Source: Vicugna pacos
Lineage: Eukaryota; Chordata; Mammalia; Artiodactyla; Camelidae
Assembly (NCBI RefSeq): GCF_048564905.1
Contig: NW_027328740.1
Location: 65,104,662-65,168,661, forward strand
Reading direction: 5' to 3'
Length of the DNA stretch: 64,000 bases
The notes below the pieces were generated by a model, which ran no database searches, was not told where the DNA came from, and was given only the letters and a program-made list of their open reading frames with translations. The translations under genes and the position numbers were made by a program. Below, piece by piece: positions 24,000 to 35,829 of the stretch (the first letter of the stretch is position 1; every line of letters starts with the position of its first letter).

Positions 24000-25370
24000 G
24001 TGTGGACATGGCATGGAGTGAGAAATGAGAGATTGGAAGCCCAGAAAGGCCCTTGAGGAGCTTTGTGTCAGGAGGAAGCTTGGAGAAGTGGACCCCAGGA
24101 AGTGACCTCACTTCCCTGGCAATAGAGCCCAACAGAACTTGGAACCGAAGTCACCAGGCACCCACTCTGTAGAGAAGTCCCTACTCAGCTCACCTGGTTG
24201 GAGACAGAGGCATGTTCTGCTGCATTCCATTATCCTGAGGCCGCAGGCCCCAGAAAGCCCGCAGCGAGGGTCTCTACCAACGCTGCCGGCACTGGGTCAG
24301 GTCTCACCCAAGGCACCTCTGGCCTTTTGGACAGAGAGACCCAAAGGTAACACAGGGAGGCCCAGGGCAGGCCCCTCCAGGCTGGGCCACCACTCAGATC
24401 CCATCCAGGTAGCCACACGGCCCCATCCTGCCTGGTGGAGGTGGAGCAGTCAAGTTGGGGATGGGTATCTGCCTCAAGAAAGAGAAGGACAGAGGCCTGG
24501 GGGGCCCAGTCACATAGACAGCCCAGGACAAAGCTGGCTGGCTGAGATGTGGAGAGGCTGGGAAGGGTCCTGCTGCCCGAGGTGGAGCCCATGCTCTCTG
24601 GGTATGTATTTTCCCTCCCGGATGTCTGAGCTGAAAAAGGTTCTGGTCTGATCTAGCAGCAGAGGGTAGAGTCTAAGGAATCAGGAGTGTTCCTGGCCGG
24701 GAAGGACTCTGAGACTTCCATGCTGGGTCAGCTGCTGGTCACTATCATTGCAGAGCCAGATACCACATATTGAAAAGAAGCTGATGAATAAGAACACCAA
24801 CGCCCCCTCCCCAAGTGAAGGGCTGGTGTGTCACTCTTCTGAGGGCCAGCGCAGACTCCTGGTGGGTCTGGATATGGAGGGGTCCCCACCACCATGGCCC
24901 ACAAATCAGTGGGGCAGGCCTCCGACCCAGACATCACCCAGGGCTCTCCCAGGGACCTACCCGGGGCTGACGGGTAGCTCAGCACACCCTGGTCTGACCT
25001 GGAGCACCGTGCCCACCTCGCTGCAAGTCAGGTGGAGGACCAGGAGCCCCCGAAGCAGAGACCAAAGGTCAAAAAGGCAGGGCTGGTGTATGTGTGTAGG
25101 TGAGGGTGGGGCAAAGGCTGGGCCACACAGGGAGGTGTCCCTAGAGGCTACTGTTGGGACCAGAAAAAAGAATGGCCTCAGACCACCTGTCTGGAAAAAT
25201 TCAGTCACAGAACACATCCTGTGGGCACTTTCTGGGTGGGAGCTGTCTGGAAAGCTCTGGGAAGATTTCTGTCCTTGTAGAGGCACATGGAAAGGGAGGC
25301 AGGTGCGTAAAATTTTCCTCTCTCACAGCATGAGGTCTTCCACAAGACTTAAAACTCTCTCCACTTCCAA
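24000..25370. other. Unassigned GC-moderate DNA with chance open frames
   Basis: It contains overlapping open frames on both strands, including a 244-codon plus-strand frame (24,748-25,482). That frame lacks splice context, has no recognisable domain and turns into an Arg/Ser-rich tail. I do not support it as a gene. Confidence 0.45.
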
Positions 25371-25742
25371 TAGTTACAGAGGAGGCAGGGGCAGGGGAAG
25401 ATGTCACAGACCAAAAATGGGACGAACTGGATCCTGCAGGAGACCTCGAGCTACCTCCTGCCGCTCCTGCAGCTCTTCCTGAACCTGCATCTGCAGCTGG
25501 ACTGCTGGGCAATGGAGAACCAGTTCAGGCATCACCACCACCTGGGGTAGAGCCCCCTCTGCACCCACCCACACCTTCTTCTCCAAAATGTTTTCCAAAA
25601 TCCCACCGTCAGTCCCCCCACACACTTGACGTCCCTTCCGCTGGAGATGTTTTTGTTTCATTTTCTTTAGTTTCCTTTGCTTGTTTCACATCATTTATGA
25701 CATCCTTTATTTTTCTTTTTAGAGTTTCATGTAATAAAATAT
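25371..25742 (+). other. Unrecognised open segment with acidic and Pro/Ala-rich composition
   Basis: After the acceptor-like 'cacttccaatag' (to 25,370) one frame stays open to a stop near 25,743. It reads 'EEAGAGEDVTDQKWDELDP', then Leu/Pro/Ala-rich 'LELPPAAPAALPEPASA', then Pro-rich sequence. The first 60 codons look more like protein than their surroundings; the end is repeat-derived. I do not recognise it. It could be an orphan exon, or a fossil piece of a retroelement Gag linker. It abuts duplication copy B. Confidence 0.25.
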
Positions 25743-26650
25743 AGACTTTTCCCCTTTTAAATTATGCAATTCAGGAGCATTAGGGGTATTCACAATGTTG
25801 TGCGACCATCACTACCATCTAGTTTCACACTATTTCTTTCCTCAAAGTGAAACCTTGGATCCAGAGCATGCACTCCCCTCCCTCCTCACCCAGCCCCTGA
25901 CAACCCCAAGTCCTCTTTCTCTTTGCGTGTCTTTACCTCTACTGGTTGTTCCCTGCCAATGAAATTTTAAAAAAGGATTTTTTCCTTCCTGCCCACATGT
26001 TTTCACCTGGGGCTGAGGATTTTTGTTTGTTTTCACTTGAAACAGCATTTTTATTATTTTCAGGGGATATCCAGGGGGATTAAAGATGTGATGCACAAAA
26101 TGAAGCCCTTTTGGTAACTCTGTGCATAATCTCAGGGTAGACACTGCTGTTCCCCCTGTGACACCACAGCCAGAAGACACAAGGGAGATGCTTAGCTCTT
26201 CCTGTGGCAAAAACAAAACAAAACGAATCAAAAAAATTAGTAAAAGCCCAGAAAAATTGCTTGAAAGGCAAACCACAACCTGGAAAATTCATTCCTCATA
26301 ACCAAAGGTTGGAGAAATTTTTCCCATCCCTGTAGTCCAAAATCCTTTTGAAACTCAGTGTTCTAAACAGAAACAGAACAGGCATGGGCAGTTCCAATGA
26401 GAGGCAATGCAGGTGGCCAGTGTGTGTTAGAGATGTTTGACCTCTCAGGTGAGAACAGAGGCAGAGAGAAACACTGCAGAGACAGCATCGGTCACCATCA
26501 CACTGGCAGTTCTTTAGTCAGGTGACAACCAGCCCTGGTGACAATGTAAGCAGGCAGAGGCTCCAGCAGATCCCCTGGAGGGAAGAGTGAAGGGACACTC
26601 CTCTTCAGGAGAACAGGGTGCAGGACGCATCAAAGGGCCACAGATGCATC
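25700..26650 (+). repeat. Direct duplication, copy B
   Basis: The partner of 22,060-23,040 in the same orientation, about 3.64 kb away. Shared landmarks: 'aagcccttttggtaactctg', 'gggagatgcttagctcttc', 'atgtttgacctctcaggtga', 'ggtgacaaccagccctggtg'. It begins with an antisense L1M-like 3' segment ('aatgttgtgcgaccatcact'). Divergence suggests an old event. Confidence 0.85.
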
Positions 26651-26664
26651 TCTTCCCCAGAAGA

Positions 26665-27120
26665 TCTGATACTTACAGTTCATCCCAATAAAATCCTTAC
26701 ACACCTATTCAAAGATGCCTTTTCAAGGGTGTCCATCACAGCACTGGTTGAAACAGTCGGAATTAAGGCAACACTAATATTGATGGAGAGGGGATGGGGT
26801 CCATTCGTTCTGGTTCATGTGGATGAATGAATGCTGTTCAGTTGGAAAAGTGGGTGCCTGGTCTCAACCCAATGTCAAGGGAGGCCTCAGGGTGGAAGTA
26901 TGCAGACCCACTCTCTGCATCCAGGGTCCCATCTGCACGACCACATGTGTGTGAAATCAATATAGATGGAAATTGACCTGATTGTGAGTGTGTGAGAGAC
27001 AGAGATGGAGAGAGACATACTGAGAGACACAGAGACTGAGACATAAGCACCAAATCATTCATGACAGACACCGCTGTGGGTGGGAATTACAAATCACTTC
27101 TTTTTTAGGCAATATTTCAA
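26665..27120 (+). repeat. L1M-like LINE 3' fragment
   Basis: The pattern 'tgtccatcacagcactggtt', 'ggatgaatgaatgctgttca' and a later 'gagagacagagatggagaga' run match the end of ORF2 and 3' region of an old L1M. Very diverged. Confidence 0.5.
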
Positions 27121-27129
27121 TTTTTTGTA

Positions 27130-27715
27130 CTGTGTCTGTATTACTCTACTAATTCTAAAAGGATTAAAATCCTATGCTAATGTGACCCATTCATTACTCA
27201 TCTATGGAGTAATTAAAGTACATTAATCCTATTTTTAAAAGAATTTAAAGCCTTCTCAGGACTCAGTTCCATGTCAGCTCAGTGGAAGCAGAGGTTCTCC
27301 AGGAGGTCGTGTCTCTTCTGAATCAGCATCCAATACAGGTGAGCAAGAAGTACCCGACTTGGACACTGAAGACTACAATAGATGAGAGAGTGTGTTGAGA
27401 GAAATTAAGACCTATATTCAAAGAGAATAATCCCATATTCATGGAGCAGAAGGCTTCATTCTACTAAGATGACAAAGGTCCACGAATAGATCTAAGGATT
27501 CAAAGAATGCCTACCCAAATCCCAGGTGGTATTTTGCAGGAATTGACAATCAATCTAAAATTCACGTGGAAAATCCAGGAGGTCAGAATACATGAGTGAA
27601 TCTTGAAAAAGAAGAACAAAGTTTGAGGAATGGAAAGTCAGATGGAACCCACGGTTAATACAAAACCTCTTTAAGCTGAAGATAACTGAGATTCAAAAGA
27701 TGCAGAAGAAAAGCT
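27130..27715. other. Unassigned AT-rich DNA
   Basis: Parts such as 'aatcccaggtggtattttgc' and 'aaaattcacgtggaaaatcc' recall an L1 ORF2 segment. I cannot set limits, and see no gene. Confidence 0.35.
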
Positions 27716-27719
27716 GTCA

Positions 27720-27905
27720 TGGAAGCCAATTCTCTCCTTTCCCTTTTCCCTATTAAGTTAGGTTGATAAAAAAGCCTTTAACTTTCACCATTTAACATGG
27801 TAGTTACTTTTCTGGTTGGCTCCTGCGTGTGCATAAATAAAACGTTTCTCTCGTTCATCTCCTCTTTACTTCTGTGGGCTCTTTGGGAGGGACTCTGGAT
27901 TATGG
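27720..27905 (+). mobile_element. Possible ERV LTR fragment (fossil)
   Basis: The layout resembles the end of a retroviral LTR: a pyrimidine tract, 'ggttggctcctgcgtgtgc', a polyadenylation signal in 'ataaataaaacgtttctctc', then a T/C-rich R/U5-like part. It is old, short and broken. No internal region or partner LTR is established. Confidence 0.35.
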
Positions 27906-27909
27906 GGAC

Positions 27910-29020
27910 CTGCTCTTTTCTCACCTTCTTTAGTGACATCTTTTGTCCATGGTGAAGTTCTTAAAAGAAAGAAAAGTCTCATTGGTTTTGGGTCAGATTT
28001 GGAACATGTATACCTTTGGAGACCCCCTGGAGGAACAAGGGGGTTCAATACTGCCTGGAGAATTCACTTGTCAAAATGCCTAACAAGACGCTATTTGCAA
28101 GGGTTTTTTTTTAAAGATTCTTACCCTAAAACAAATCCCCTATCTAAACCTCTTGGATGATCAAATATAAAGAAAAAAGGAGAATCATGTCTGGCCTAAG
28201 AACACTTGCTTAACAAAACGGAAGGACAGAATCAGTTTCAGAGCAAAAATTAAAATGCATTTATACCATCAACCCTCCCACCCTTTTGTACACTGTCCTC
28301 ATGTAATCTGCCAGATGGCCCCCTGGAGAAGGCCCTTTGCCCGGAACTCGTGCTCATTTTCAGAGCTCGGCCAAGCGGGAGGTTGGTCCCCAGGGCCTGA
28401 GAGGGGCTATGTGTGAAATCTTCTCTGCTGAGACCCAGCGGACTGAAGGTAACTGTGTTCTCTGAGGGAGAGAGAGCACACCGAGCCTCTGTGGAGGCAT
28501 CTCTGAGACCCTCCCAAAGGCACAAATCTCTAACTCTGGACACGGGAATTTTTGATTGGCATCTTAGTTGGAAATCTCCTCCTGGATAGAAAGAAGCAGA
28601 TTCAAGATGTTGCAATTGGATGGGCAGGTCGGCCTCTCGAATTAGTCGATGAGGAGGACACGCAATTCTCTGCAGAAGTAGGAACACCCATCCCTGCTCT
28701 GCTGACGTCATGTACAGAGAAACAGACGCGACTCTAGGGGGAATTCAAAACCCACCAACCTTTCTTACCGACGTCAACGTCCCCACTTTATTCTCCTGTC
28801 AGGTCTCTGCACAAAAACTGTGGCTCATCCCCAAATATCACACACCCATCACCCTGTACCACTCTGTGTCTGTGTCCAACTCGAGCATTAAGGCCTGTGA
28901 CCGTTACTGTTAAATCGTGTCCCCCTTTCTGCCCGTCTCCCGCCATCATCCCAGTCCAACCTCGGTGTCTCTCTCCAGGTCAGCAGCACTCTTCCCACTG
29001 GCTTCCCATCAGCTTACCTT
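27910..29020. other. Unassigned DNA, no gene seen
   Basis: The 153-codon minus-strand frame at 28,250-28,711 has no recognisable content or splice context. Confidence 0.4.
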
Positions 29021-29029
29021 GCCCTGTTT

Positions 29030-29560
29030 CCATTGCTTATTCCCCATACGTTACCCACAACGGTCTTATTAAAGTATGAATCAGATCAAGTAGTTCCACA
29101 TTGCAAAATACTTTCGTGATTTTCCATTGTATTCAGAAGGATATCCAGAGTCCCTACCAAGGCCCTATGTGATCCAGGCCCTCACCGATCTCTGCAGCCT
29201 CAGCTCTCACCGTTCTGCTCCAGCCCATCTTCACCGCCCCGATGGTCCCCACCAGTACAGCTGCGTTTCTAACTCCAAGTCTAGTACTTACACTTCTTCC
29301 GGCCTGGGAGGCTTTTCTTGTCTGTTACCTACGTGGCTTATTCTTTTGCTTTATTCAGGACTTTGTTCAAATTATTTACCCTCAGAGAGGACTTATCTGA
29401 CCAGATTATTTAAAATAGCACACACATATTTCCTATTCAAACATTTTCTCTCCTAATATGCTTTATGTTTCTTTGTGGCAATTATTAGTACCTGGCAGTA
29501 CATCATATATTTATTTGCTTACTGGTTTACTGTCTGTCTTTCTTACTAGACCTATATTCA
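29030..29560 (+). repeat. L2 LINE 3' end
   Basis: Clear L2 order: 'gtatgaatcagatcaagtag', 'tttccattgtattcagaagg', 'aaggccctatgtgatccagg', 'ctctcaccgttctgctccag', 'tttctttgtggcaattatta', 'ttactggtttactgtctgtc'. The 109-codon open frame over it is repeat translation. Confidence 0.85.
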
Positions 29561-29861
29561 TGGAACCACAAATAACTGTTTTAACCAGTAACTTTCAAAC
29601 CACCTTTAAATGAATTCTTTTATAAGATGAGAATTTCAGAGGCTTCCACGGGTTGCTTAGGGGAAAAAAGAAAAAGGATTCAGGTTGAACTAATTTATTA
29701 AGGACCTGAGAGTTGGTTATTTATTTTATACATAGTAGTGTGTACCTGTTAATCCCAAACTCCTAGTCTAGCAAAAGGCCTAGCTGACTACTATTTTTAA
29801 AGGAATTTTTTCTTTTTAAACTGGGGTTGTTTGAGATCTCTTTTCTTCTTCGTTATTTTTC

Positions 29862-29957
29862 TTTTTTTAAAGATTTTTTTTATTATTTTTTTACATTGAG
29901 GTACCGCAAATTGAATCCAGCATGTACTCTACCCCTTGAACTATACCATCCCCTCCA
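29862..29957 (-). repeat. Camelid tRNA-derived SINE, diverged
   Basis: On the minus strand: head 'ggaggggatggtatagttca', body 'ggggtagagtacatgctgga', then 'ttcaatttgcggtacctca' and an A-rich tail. Older or more diverged than the copy at 10.5 kb. Confidence 0.75.
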
Positions 29958-29959
29958 AA

Positions 29960-31025
29960 GACAATTATTTTTATACTTTGACAATACCATATTGAATTAA
30001 GATTTTTGTTCCATTTTCCCTTCATAGAGTTTATAACTGAGGGAGAGAGTCAGAGGAAGCTCTGGGCCAACCCTTCCTTCTCAGCGGGTCACTACACAGC
30101 AGAGGAGCTTGGCTGTCTCCAGGCCCAGCTCACCTTTCTGCTCTGAGGGCCGACTCAGGCCACTTCTCTTACAGGCGGCATGTTAGAAGCAGCAGAAAGC
30201 CAACTAGCGAGCAACAATGACAAAACTGACCCACCTGCAGTTGGACATCATCTGGTCTGAAACGTACCTCTTAAATCTCTTCTTCTTATTAGTGGATGGT
30301 TTTCAAAAATATTCCCAAGGAGATGAATCTCACTCCATTTTTTCTGGATTTCTTGGGCCTTCTATGACTTTAACTGCAGGCTTCATTTTCTGCACAACAT
30401 CTGCAGGGAAGCCAGGCAGAAAACGTGAACAGACCCTGCAGGCCGCGGCTGAGGCCTCCCGTCAAACATCCTTGTTGTGCAGAGCCTACGTTCATGGGAC
30501 CAGTTTCATTACTGCTGTAATTAGTTCTTGTCCAAGTGTCCCACCGGAAATGTTTCTAGATAGAACGTGGCCTGACGCAGATGAGCAGTGGGGATGTGGG
30601 GTGCAGATGACACACAGACTGGAAGGAGAAAAGGGAAATGTTTCTTCAGGCTTCAGTTTGGAAGATTTCTGATTTTTATATGGACATTAAACTTGGTCAG
30701 GCTGAAGCACCATTTGCTCTAAGACGGGGTGATGTACACGTATCCCTACAACTTCAAAAAATATGTTGAAGCTGGGCGTAACAGCCTAGGGGACAGACAG
30801 CTTTGAGTGACACCTCCGTTCCAGGATGCCTATGATCTCGGGCTCACAAAGAGGAAAAGAATACACATATTTTGCCTCTGTAGTTCTATGTGAAATTATT
30901 TTGACCCTTGCCGGATGGTGTAAGTTCAGAGAGCATGTAGTCTTTCTTACATCGCAAAGACGACAAGTCTTCTTGATGAGTCAGCACACTGTTTCCGATG
31001 GCCCGGGGTCTATGCCAGACATTAG
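29960..31025. other. Unassigned DNA with two chance open frames
   Basis: Plus-strand frames of 151 codons (30,217-30,672) and 175 codons (30,826-31,353) lack domains, splice context and coding texture. The second runs into L2 sequence. Confidence 0.45.
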
Positions 31026-31029
31026 CTGT

Positions 31030-31990
31030 CTAGACAAATACCACACAGCCCCCCATCCCTCAAGGAGATCACAGTGTGTCGTGGAAGATACAAATTTAAA
31101 TAGATTTTCAAAACAATGTGGTAAAAGTCACTTTGCATCATATATACTATATGTTCAGAGGGGCTCTTGCACTGCCTGGGGCTGTGTTCTAGAAGATAGG
31201 GAAGGTGTCAGAGAGGAAATGCTTTCTGCACTGACATCTGACGGATTCCAGCAAATCTGTAGACCAGGAGAGTGCATGGTGGGGACGGGATTCTCAGCAG
31301 CTTGCGTGTCTCGTGCAGACCCCTGGTCATGTCTAAGAGCACTTTGCACTTAGGGAAGGAACGTCAGTGAGGCTAGAGGCTGTGAGGAACTAACGGAAGC
31401 TGAGGCTGAAAAAAAGCAGCAATGAGGTGATGAGAAGGTGTGACGTTAAATCAGAGAGCGTGGACTTCCTCACACACGCAGCGTGAAATTCTTTGCGGTT
31501 TTAAGGAGGAGAGTGACACAGATTAGTCATTAAAAGTGAGCAAAGTGGATTGTTCACTCTAAAGTACAGCACTGGGGAGACTAGAAAGGGGTGGGAATTA
31601 ATGCAGTGGGGAGCGAGGAGCAGGGACTTAGTTGGGGGACATTAAGGAATAGAATTGTAGTACTGATGGGGGTGAGGGAGTGGAAAAGTAAAGGAAAACT
31701 CCCAGATGTTTGGCACAGAAGAGAGATGGGACAGTGATGCCATTGTTTGAAAAAGTAAAACTAGTTCTGGGCGAGTGTAAATCCAGACAAATAGAGCTTG
31801 AGATTTTTATGTGCTAACCAAATGTGAATGTCTACTTGTCAATTAGAAATATATTTCTGGGACTGAACTGAGATGTCCATGCTGGAAAAGATTTGACAGT
31901 TAATCATTGGACAGAGGGCAGTTGAAGCCATGGGAATAAATGCCACCCACTGACAGTTTACCAAAGAAAAGGGAAGGAGGGCACTTCTGG
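31030..31990 (-). repeat. L2 LINE, long minus-strand fragment
   Basis: Complement of L2 throughout: 'ccctcaaggagatcacagtg', 'gaaatgctttctgcactgac', 'tttgcggttttaaggagga', 'gactagaaaggggtgggaat', 'ctgaactgagatgtccatgc'. Dead and diverged. Confidence 0.7.
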
Positions 31991-32079
31991 TTCAGAAAAT
32001 ATGGCAGACCAGAATCTTGAAGACCCACTCACTTAAGACACATAAAAACGTAGGACAAAATGCTGCCAGTGTTTTCCTG

Positions 32080-32720
32080 TTTTTTTTTTAAGGGCACGTT
32101 TATTGTGGTATGATATCTGTACAATAAAATACACATATTTCACATGTACTACTTGGTGAATTTGATAAATGTCTACACCCAGAAAACCATAACCACGATC
32201 AAGATAGCTAACATTTCCATCACTCCCCAAGAGGGGCACTTTTCGAATCCCCATATTTATCCCTTCCCATCTCCTTCTCTCCCTGTGAACCGTAAGTTTG
32301 TTTCTCTATGTCTGTGGGTCTGTTTATCTTCTGTATTTAAGTTCATATGTTTCTTTTTTTGATTCCACATATAAGTGATATCATATGGCATTTTTCTCTT
32401 TTTCTGGTTTACTTCACTTAGAATGACTATCTCTACGTCCATCCATGTTGCTGCAAATGACATTATTTGTTTTTTCATGGCTGAGTAGTATTCCATTGTA
32501 TAAATATACTACTACTTCTTTATCCAGTCACCTGTCAATGGACATTTGGGTTGTTGCCATGTCCTGGCTATTATAAATACTGCTGCTGTGAGCATTGAGG
32601 TGCATGTGACTTTTTGAATTAGAGTTTTCTTCTGACATATGCCCGGGAATGGGAAGGCTGGATCATGAGTTAAGTCCATTTTCAGTTTTTAAAGGAACCT
32701 CCACACTGACTTCTCTAGTG
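32080..32720 (-). mobile_element. L1 LINE 3' end, inverted
   Basis: Antisense ORF2 end and 3' region: 'tagtattccattgtataaat', 'ccatccatgttgctgcaaat', 'tggacatttgggttgttgcc', 'tgctgctgtgagcattgagg'. The minus-strand open frame 'MEYYSAMKKQIMSFAATWMD' is the L1 ORF2 C-terminus. Only the end is present. Confidence 0.9.
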
Positions 32721-33078
32721 ACAATGCAGCCCATCTTGTGAAAGCAGAGCCATGCTCAGAAAGTAATGGGTATTTCTAAGGGCCAGACATGAAGTGCAGT
32801 GAGTGTGGCCTGTTCAAGAATCAGAGGGCAGTCTGCCAGGGCTGGAGGAGAGTGACAAGGGAAGTGTGGTACAGGTAGGAGTCAGACCATGTGGGGACAT
32901 GGCAGGCTGGGATAAGGAGCCTGGACTTCCAGTAATCCCTTGGTAACCATGGGGCACTGGTTCCAGGACTCACCCTGAAGTCAACATCCATGGATGCTGA
33001 CGCCTCTTGTATAAAATGACATAGGACTTGCATGGGACTCATGTACATCCCCCCATCTACTTTTATATATATATACAA

Positions 33079-33200
33079 ACTTTTTTTATTGAGTTATAGT
33101 CATTTTGCAAAGTTGTATCAAATTCCAGCATACAGCACAAGTTTTCAGTTATACATGAGTATACACATATATTTGTTGTCACTTTCTCTTTCACTGTGTC
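33079..33200 (-). repeat. L1 3' UTR fragment, inverted
   Basis: The run 'tttttttattgagttatagt', 'aaattccagcatacagcaca', 'tcagttatacatgagtatac' is the antisense 3' UTR typical of cetartiodactyl-type L1. No ORF2 is attached. Confidence 0.7.
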
Positions 33201-33209
33201 CTCCTGTGT

Positions 33210-35340
33210 ACTTTAAGTTATCTCTAGATTACTCATGGTATCTAATACAACATGAATGTTATGTAAGTAGTTGCCAGTGTATGGCAAATTCAAGTGTTGC
33301 TTTTTGAAACTTTCTGTTTTTTCAACAATATTTTCAATCCACCGTTAGTTGAATCTGCTGGATAGGGAGGCCCTAGATATGGAGAATCCCCAAGCTCCTC
33401 CTTCCCACATCCTATATTTTCACTGCAAGCACTGAAGGGGTCCAAACATAGAAGAGACCCATCTACCTGCTGGAAACCCTGAGGAATTCCGTCAGCGTAT
33501 GTAGAGCAGGAGAGAAGGCTTAGGGCCAACTAGTGGGAAAGGAGGGCCTGCCTGGAGAGGATGGAGGAAGGACAGTAGTGGAAGCCATCACGTACTCTTA
33601 CTGGAACTAGCTGACAGCAGTGAGGGACGCCAAGGAACTGGGTACACGTCATGTGTGGGGCGATCCTGGCCACCAGGTGCAGGGTTCACATAACTGGGAC
33701 CCAGTTTGCAAGATCAAAATAACAAGGAGGCAAAGGGGCTGCCTCAGTCCCAGGATCCTGACAACGGCCACAGCGACGTGACCCCAGCTAATGCGGTTCC
33801 CCTAGTAAGCCAGAAAAACGAAACTCTGAGCCAAGATATTGCAGATTCCACTGCAGCCACATGGATAACTAGATCTCTAACCTGACAAAATGTAACCACC
33901 AGAAACAGGAATCTTTCCTTTTCTCTTCCTTTGGAACTTTGGACAGGGAGTCACAAATCTTTGACGGGAACCACCTATAAACCAATAGAGAGCTCACTTT
34001 TTCAGGAATAAGCATGGAGAAAAAGAGTGGGGTGATGGTTTAAAGCAGAAGTCAAAGTTGAAGCCCATCTGAGAAATGGTAAAAACATGTTTCTCAATGA
34101 ATTCGAGTTATGGCAAAAAGAAGGAGGAAGGTTAAGGAAATCTCTATTAATATCCATTCACCATAAAAGACTAGCCAGCCATAAAAAGACAACACCTTAA
34201 ATTAATAATTTTTTTTTTTGGTGATGAAAAACAATGCCTTAATTTAAAACAAGGCTTGGGCCATCAACAACACTCTGAGAATTGTTGACGAGGAGAACAT
34301 AAATCTGCATATAGATATGTAAGTGTTCCAAGTCCACCACTCAAAAACAATTAGTCAATCATGTGTCCAGTTGATTGGGAAATCCCAATAAGTAAATAAC
34401 TCAAAAGTGGGAAAGACATGGGATTAAATAGTGGTAGTGAGCAATGAAATCCAAGATGTATATACCTATATTTTCTTTGTTAATGTAACAAACTTAAAGC
34501 AACTGTCTAAAAAGTAGTAACTGGAGCACACAAACACACACACACACAATTTAGAACAACAGAGAGGTAAAATATGCTAAATTTATCATTATTGAGGAAC
34601 AGGATCTAATAGATTATTTCATTTTTGAGACTCTTATAGGAATACTGGTCCAATTGCATAAAAATTTATGAACTTAGAGATGATTTATAAAGATTTAGAG
34701 AGAATTTTCTTTAAGAGGCAATATAGCTTCCAAATCACTGAAGAGAAAATTAACAATAAAAAAATTAATTAATCTAGGTAATATGGAGTAACACTGACCA
34801 TATTTACCACCCTAAAATAAACCACAAAATGGATAAAATATATGAAGCAATGATTTTTAAGACACGTGGAAACGATCATCCACTAGGACCTTGCCTTGCC
34901 ACCTCGATACCAAGGCTCCTAGGCCTCCTACTGCCATCACAAAGGATGTCCACCAGGAGGCGACATTTCCTTCCTCTGCTCCTACTGCAGAGCCAGTCCT
35001 GAGCAGTCCTTTTCCAGGTGTTGGCAGGCAGCTCCCAGAAGTGCTCTCGTGGGCCTTGGTCCCTTTTGGCCACCAGCAAAGGGATCAAGGATGAGCAGTG
35101 AGCCTCCTTCCTCATCCAAGACCTAGGAAACTATCTGACTTCTGAGCAGCCCTTCACTCTTGTCTGCTGTCTGGTACTCTCCACCCGGCTTCCCGAGTCC
35201 CCGGCACGGGCAGCCTGCACACTGGCCACAGCCCATCAGAATCTGTTCCCCCGCCAAGAGGCCACGCATGATCATGAGCAGGGCTCCAGGCCTCTGGAGC
35301 AGTGCGGCTTGGACTGGGTCCTGGCCCTGGGCGCGCGAGC
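33210..35340. other. Unassigned DNA, no gene seen
   Basis: It holds a short CA run (34,530-34,549) and AT-rich sequence at 34,440-34,860. From 34,880 it turns GC-richer, with overlapping short frames on both strands. None has exon structure. Confidence 0.45.
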
Positions 35341-35344
35341 TCCA

Positions 35345-35420
35345 TGCCCTTGGTTGAGTCAGTCAACATCTCTAAGCTACAGTTTCCTCATCAGTAAAAT
35401 GAAGACATAATCAATATGGA
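35345..35420 (-). repeat. MIR end fragment
   Basis: 'gttgagtcagtcaacatctc' then 'acagtttcctcatcagtaaa' and 'atgaagacataat' is the standard MIR tail. Confidence 0.65.
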
Positions 35421-35559
35421 AAAAAAACAGAATCTGAGGGGGACTAAATTTCTGGTGATTGAAGATAATTTTAATTTTGATTTATACAGCAAAGGACATC
35501 ATACAATTTTTACTACATCGTATTTCTAAAGGACAGCTTCTACTATTAAAAGTAATGCA

Positions 35560-35812
35560 TGCACGTACACACAAACACACGTGCAGACACACTGGCTCTA
35601 GTCCACATACATCCCCACGGGCACACACACATGGAGTCATGTACCACCCACACACCCATAACATACGCACAACCACACACATCCTCAGGCGCACACACAC
35701 ACATAACATACAGAACCACATACATCCCCAGGTGCACGTGAGCACACACAAACACACAGTCATGTACAACACACGTCCCCAGGTGCGCGCGTGCACACAC
35801 ACACGTCTTACA
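35560..35812. repeat. CA-rich minisatellite
   Basis: About 250 bp of CA/CAT words with a higher-order unit of roughly 70-75 bp. Phrases like 'acatccccacgggcacacac', 'cacatcctcaggcgcacaca', 'catccccaggtgcacgtgag' and 'cacgtccccaggtgcgcgcg' recur. The His/Thr-rich plus frame and Cys/Val-rich minus frames are translations of it. Confidence 0.88.
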
Positions 35813-35829
35813 CACTTTGGCGTTATTCT

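Noticed and set aside
24748-25482. 244-codon plus-strand open frame
   Set aside because: No domain, no splice context and low-complexity Arg/Ser end; opposite-strand frames of similar length cover the same DNA.
22060-26650. Copies A and B as the two LTRs of one provirus
   Set aside because: The copies contain antisense L1M-like sequence and lack clear LTR ends; no retroviral internal region is seen between them.
30217-31353. Plus-strand frames of 151 and 175 codons
   Set aside because: No homology recognised; the second runs into antisense L2 sequence.
35560-35812. His/Thr-rich or Cys-rich protein from the CA-rich block
   Set aside because: These frames are translations of a simple repeat.
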